Part shown: piece by piece, positions 5,378-7,582 of the stretch
Layout: every line of letters begins with the position of its first letter
How positions within the stretch are numbered: position 1 is the first letter of the stretch
Assembly (NCBI GenBank): GCA_026415535.1
Contig: JAOAGX010000099.1
Location: 1-7,582, forward strand
Direction: 5' to 3'
DNA length: 7,582 nucleotides
Origin: Armatimonadota bacterium
GTDB taxonomy: Bacteria > Armatimonadota > UBA5829
The notes under the pieces: model-generated
What the model was told of the DNA's origin: nothing
Databases searched by the model: none
The model's input: the letters and a program-made list of their open reading frames with translations, nothing else
Position numbers and translations under genes: made by a program

Positions 5378-5697
5378 CTTCGCACCCTCTTCCACTGCTG
5401 GTAGACGTGCTCGACAAGCAGATTCGCTATCGACAGCGGCACGGGAAAACCGATTTCTTTGATCGTGAGCTTTTGCAAGTAGATCACGGCCTCCCTGCGC
5501 CGCGCCTCGTTCGAAAGCTCCGCGATGGAAGCGGCTCGCTCGATGGCGTCGGTGATTCGAGCGGATCCGATACGCTTGAGCCACTTACGGGCCCACGCGG
5601 GCAGCCGGTCCTTTCGAGACATCACAGCCGTCAGGAAACCCATCACCCCGATGGCCAATGATACCCAGTCGCTCAAAGGCACATGGTTGTGCTCCAC
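5374..5697 (-). CDS. Phage holin, LLH-like
   Basis: This 107-residue protein starts at GTG 5697 behind a near-perfect AAAGGAGGT ribosome binding site. One hydrophobic segment (about 11-27, WVSLAIGVMGFLTAVMS) is followed by a charged cytoplasmic region with amphipathic helices: ITDAIERAASIAELSNEARRR, then KLTIKEIGFPVP and ANLLVEHVYQQWKRVRR. This matches the layout of LLH-type holins, which have an N-terminal membrane helix and a long soluble tail. Its last codon overlaps the endolysin start (ATGA), so the two are translationally coupled. It should permeabilise the inner membrane to release or activate the endolysin. A spanin-like or anti-holin role is less likely. The family call rests on architecture, position and recalled family pattern. 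Confidence 0.7.
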   Translation of the reverse strand: MEHNHVPLSDWVSLAIGVMGFLTAVMSRKDRLPAWARKWLKRIGSARITDAIERAASIAELSNEARRREAVIYLQKLTIKEIGFPVPLSIANLLVEHVYQQWKRVRR

Positions 5698-5700
5698 TTA

Positions 5701-5710
5701 AACCTCCTTT
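5701..5710 (-). promoter_or_regulatory. Strong Shine-Dalgarno for the holin
   Basis: AAAGGAGGTT lies with AGGAGG (5703-5708) 5 nt before GTG 5697. It fixes the non-ATG start and implies efficient initiation after the upstream terminator. Confidence 0.75.
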
Positions 5711-5774
5711 AGAAGTCAAAAATAGACCCGGGACGATCGCGCATGCCTTCCTCTAACCTCATCATTAAAGAAAT

Positions 5775-5802
5775 AAAAAAAACCGCTTCTCATACCAGAA
5801 GC
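5775..5802 (-). terminator. Rho-independent terminator after the head gene cluster
   Basis: On the minus strand GCTTCT (5797-5802) pairs with AGAAGC (5785-5790) around GGTATG, followed by GG and eight consecutive T (5775-5782). This is a textbook intrinsic terminator. It lies 33 nt after the final stop of the head-tail gene and before the holin, so head genes and lysis genes are separate transcriptional units or linked only by readthrough. Confidence 0.85.
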
Positions 5803-5834
5803 AGGGTTGGGCAAGGTTGGTTCCGGGTGAAGTA

Positions 5835-6134
5835 CTACGCAAGTATCGCGATCTTAATAACGGTAGTGTCCACGATCCGGTGGTTCGAAACCTTGAGGAT
5901 CTCGTAGACACGTCCGTCGCGGGTAATGTTATCGCCTACTGAAATCTAGGCGTCGCCCTGTGTGACAAGCATAAGCCCGGGCCGGACAACCCCCATCTGC
6001 TCAACGTCGTCTAGGTAGGTGTTCATCGCACCGGGATTAAGCGCCTGAAACACGCCGCGGTAGGTGTTTGAACCTACCGTGAACTGCTCTCCGTGCTTGA
6101 CGAACTTCTTCTTGATTCGATCAACAAGGATCAC
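5835..6134 (-). pseudogene. Head-tail joining protein interrupted by an in-frame TAG
   Basis: A GTG start at 6134, with AGGAGGT exactly 7 nt upstream, opens a frame of 62 codons (VILVDRIKKKFVKHGEQF...) that meets TAG at 5946-5948. The same frame then continues without a gap for 36 well-formed codons (ISVGDNITRDGRVYEILKV...) to a second TAG at 5835-5837. The whole is 99 residues plus the amber position, the usual size for small phage head-tail joining or head-completion proteins. The D-A-x-I-S-V-G-D-x-I-x-R-D-G-R-x-Y-E pattern after the stop is typical of the C-terminal strands of such proteins. No start codon or ribosome binding site serves the second half. A nonsense mutation is most likely; suppression is possible. 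The exact family is not certain. Confidence 0.65.
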
Positions 6135-6560
6135 CTACCATACCTCCTCTTCGAGTGAGAACACAGTCTCGCCATTGGATGTAGTGGCAGGCGAATTCTC
6201 GGATATCATAGGCAGCACGCTCTTGAGATATGGCGCCAGACGAGTCGCGCCCTGTTGGACCAGCTCGATCCCTGTCTGGTTAGCCGACCCCATCGAAAGC
6301 CCGGCTACACCAAACTGCTCCGAAGCGCCTACTTCTCTTCTCAACTGCTCCAAGAACTCGCCCGCTATAATTTCAAGCATACCAAGCTTTAGAGTGGCTT
6401 GTAGTTTTTCATCCAATGTGGCAGCAAGGTACGGATCGGCGATTGAGTACTCAAGTGCCGGCTGCATCTCGGCAATCAAAGCGGAGATCGAGCTGTCGTA
6501 GTCGGAAGTGGTTATCATTGCCTTGCGCTTCACATCTGCGGTGGTGATTGTGATGGCCAC
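6135..6560 (-). CDS. Phage head-tail connector-like protein downstream of capsid gene
   Basis: This 141-residue protein starts at GTG 6560 with an AGAGGAG ribosome binding site 7 nt upstream; a TTG at 6578 would add six residues translated from the ribosome binding site itself and is rejected. It begins VAITITTADVKRKAMITTSDYDSSISALI, then forms a long helical body (about 25-85) with a GMLEIIAGEFLEQLRRE segment. It ends in an acidic tail EEEVW. Position right after the gpT-type capsid gene and its helical make-up fit a head-tail adaptor (gp36-like position in Mu), but I do not recognise a specific family motif. Its TAG stop abuts the GTG of the next gene directly. Cytoplasmic, assembled into the virion neck; inferred. 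Confidence 0.6.
   Translation of the reverse strand: MAITITTADVKRKAMITTSDYDSSISALIAEMQPALEYSIADPYLAATLDEKLQATLKLGMLEIIAGEFLEQLRREVGASEQFGVAGLSMGSANQTGIELVQQGATRLAPYLKSVLPMISENSPATTSNGETVFSLEEEVW
6142..6148 (-). promoter_or_regulatory. Perfect Shine-Dalgarno deciding the GTG start of the head-tail joining gene
   Basis: AGGAGGT lies inside the last codons of the upstream gene, spaced 7 nt from GTG 6134. It shows the downstream gene is initiated independently and that the intervening TAG (6135-6137) is a genuine stop. Confidence 0.75.
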
Positions 6561-6587
6561 GGATTGTCTCCTCTCCAAAGTCGAACG

Positions 6588-6625
6588 GCCATGCTTCGGA
6601 GCAAAAGCCGGTCCTGAAGCATAGC
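6588..6625 (-). other. Second hairpin in the capsid-connector spacer
   Basis: GCCATGCTTC (6588-6597) and GAAGCATAGC (6616-6625) form a 10-bp stem with one G-T/A-C difference around an 18-nt loop. The loop contains GGTCCT (plus strand, 6610-6615), identical to part of the arm of the neighbouring hairpin at 6655-6660. The two structures could therefore compete. It lies just upstream of the connector ribosome binding site. Confidence 0.45.
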
Positions 6626-6633
6626 CTTAAGAA

Positions 6634-6662
6634 GGAGGACCTGGCAAGCCACCCGGTCCTCC
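6634..6662 (-). terminator. Strong hairpin just downstream of the major capsid gene
   Basis: GGAGGACC (6634-6641) pairs with GGTCCTCC (6655-6662), with an inner TGGC/GCCA stem extending it. On the minus strand TTCTT follows. It lies 24 nt after the capsid stop. It probably acts as a partial terminator or mRNA 3' stabiliser, raising capsid output relative to downstream genes. Confidence 0.6.
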
Positions 6663-6686
6663 CACCATTCAACTTTTAACCTTCTC

Positions 6687-7582
6687 CTAACTCACCCGGC
6701 TCCCATACGCCATCTGCCACAGGCCGTAGCCGACGTTGTAACGAGCGCGCACGCCATAAATGTACTGATCGCGCATAAACCCGCTCTCGGAATCGGCTTC
6801 CAAAGCAGCAAACTCGACCGGGGTCCGCAACTGTAAAAGTACCGGCTTCACTACGCCTTTAGTTGACAACACAAACCAGTCGTTCGGATCAGTCAGATAA
6901 GGAGAGACGATCAAGTCCAGTTTGCCCCTGAGTACATTCGACGCTAGCTTTGTATTCGAGACCTCTTCCTCCGGCCAATATGTGGATTCGAGAAGCTCCA
7001 TCGCAGTCCACTGCAGGTCCGGCGGTACGACAAGAATGTCCGGCACGACTCCCAGCAACTTGCCGCGGTCGTCCTTGAACTTCATCATTGCCGTGATTGC
7101 GGCCTGCAAAGCCGTAGCGTCGAGCGCCGACGAACCTTTGTTCGACTGCGTGCCTGACTCACCCTCTGAGTGATCGGTCTCGAAGAAATACTGTCCGTCG
7201 TAACAGGTTGTTGTGAACCCGTTCTTGAGCAGTGTGAAGACCAGCTCGTCCATGTGCCGCTTGACTTCTCGCGCGAGCGACTGGACGCGCAGCTTGATCT
7301 GACCGTATTTGTCGTCCTCGATAGCAGAGCGCTCGACCGCAATGGAGGACTCCCAAGTCTTATTCTTGATCGTGTAACTGTGCTCCAACAAACCCAAAGG
7401 CATCCTCTCGTCCGTGAACTCCCGTACGCGCGGCACAGCACCCAGCCACGGGTAGACTTCCTCGTCGGATTCCGAAGTCACTATAGTTGCAATGCGCTCG
7501 TAGTCGCCGACTGTGGCGTCGAGCGCTTCAAAGAAGACAGTTCGAAGTCCGTCCTCAAGCAAGTTGGGTACGTCTGATTTGG
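6687..7582 (-). CDS. Mu gpT-like major capsid protein, 5' end off window
   Basis: This is the main head-shell subunit of a Mu-type tailed phage (Mu-like gpT family, HK97 fold as known for such capsids). The frame is open to the right edge; 297 residues are visible and only the first few are likely missing, since the leading SDVPNLLEDGLRTVFFEAL matches the usual near-N-terminal segment. Hallmarks are YPWLGAVPRVREFTDER (about 49-65), then YTIKNKTWE, IEDDKYGQIK, a CYDGQYFFETDHS segment (about 130-142), PDILVVPPDLQ, and near the end GVRARYNVGYGLWQMAYGS. A TTG at 7562 is not the start. It ends in TAG, with TGA in frame six codons later. The portal, terminase, protease and scaffold genes would be expected to the right of the window. 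Confidence 0.9.
   Translation of the reverse strand, partial: KSDVPNLLEDGLRTVFFEALDATVGDYERIATIVTSESDEEVYPWLGAVPRVREFTDERMPLGLLEHSYTIKNKTWESSIAVERSAIEDDKYGQIKLRVQSLAREVKRHMDELVFTLLKNGFTTTCYDGQYFFETDHSEGESGTQSNKGSSALDATALQAAITAMMKFKDDRGKLLGVVPDILVVPPDLQWTAMELLESTYWPEEEVSNTKLASNVLRGKLDLIVSPYLTDPNDWFVLSTKGVVKPVLLQLRTPVEFAALEADSESGFMRDQYIYGVRARYNVGYGLWQMAYGSRVS

Noticed and set aside
5378..5584. N-terminal extension of the endolysin frame
   Set aside because: It lies entirely over the holin gene in another frame; the ATGA overlap at 5374-5377 and the conserved M15 region after 5377 identify the true start.
5880..5895. GGTTCGAAACC resembling a tRNA T-arm (possible attachment site)
   Set aside because: It falls in the coding frame of the head-tail joining protein (Lys-Val-Ser-Asn-His codons on the minus strand), and no acceptor, D or anticodon arms surround it.
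1..7582. CRISPR array, rRNA or tRNA genes, insertion sequence
   Set aside because: No regularly spaced repeats beyond three degenerate hairpin units, no rRNA or tRNA structure, and no transposase frame or paired terminal inverted repeats with target duplications were found.
5835..7582. Phage-wide reassignment of TAG as a sense codon
   Set aside because: Reading through TAG 6135 would fuse the connector protein to a gene that has its own perfect Shine-Dalgarno and GTG start; TAG also ends host-type genes, so general recoding is not supported.

Overview
The window looks like bacterial chromosome carrying two unrelated blocks, both read from the minus strand. The organism cannot be named from the sequence. 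A bacterial rather than archaeal source is suggested by the Shine-Dalgarno-preceded starts, the sigma70-like promoter elements and the Mu-type (gpT) capsid gene. Two kinds of dispersed intergenic repeat, one of them a 'GATTCTTCGCTGC...CAGAATGAC' type, resemble repeats I recall from several uncultured or deep-branching bacterial phyla.

Block 1 (1-3482, transcription right to left) is a soluble heterodisulfide-reductase-type locus in the order hdrC, a small two-helix membrane protein, hdrB, hdrA. HdrA runs off the left edge. HdrC (two [4Fe-4S] clusters) would pass electrons to HdrB (two CCG-type non-cubane cluster motifs, the disulfide-reducing site). HdrA (FAD plus several Fe-S clusters) would be the flavin-based electron-bifurcating or confurcating hub. 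The electron donor or acceptor partner (MvhD/hydrogenase, formate dehydrogenase, FloxABCD or other) is not in view. The genes are loosely packed: 168 nt follow hdrC, 78 nt precede hdrB, and 300 nt separate hdrB from hdrA. Upstream of hdrC is a long non-coding region with a sigma70-like promoter, an adjacent CRP/FNR-family-like palindrome, and three tandem degenerate hairpin repeats in the presumed leader.

Between the blocks (3927-4745) is a solitary amino-type DNA methyltransferase. It has a strong promoter placed so that the transcript should start on the GTG initiation codon, which would make it leaderless. No restriction endonuclease is visible.

Block 2 (5018-7582) is part of a prophage or phage-derived island. 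It holds a Mu gpT-like major capsid protein (5' end off the right edge), a hairpin pair, a head-tail connector-like protein, a small head-tail joining protein broken by an in-frame TAG, a strong rho-independent terminator, and a translationally coupled holin and M15-family endolysin. No tail genes lie between head and lysis modules, so this is either a degraded prophage, an unusually arranged one, or a capsid-bearing island.

The points most worth a second look are the in-frame amber codon with a well-preserved downstream half, the small membrane protein inside the hdr locus, the leaderless methyltransferase promoter, the capsid-to-lysis arrangement without tail genes, and the CRP-like operator at the hdr promoter.
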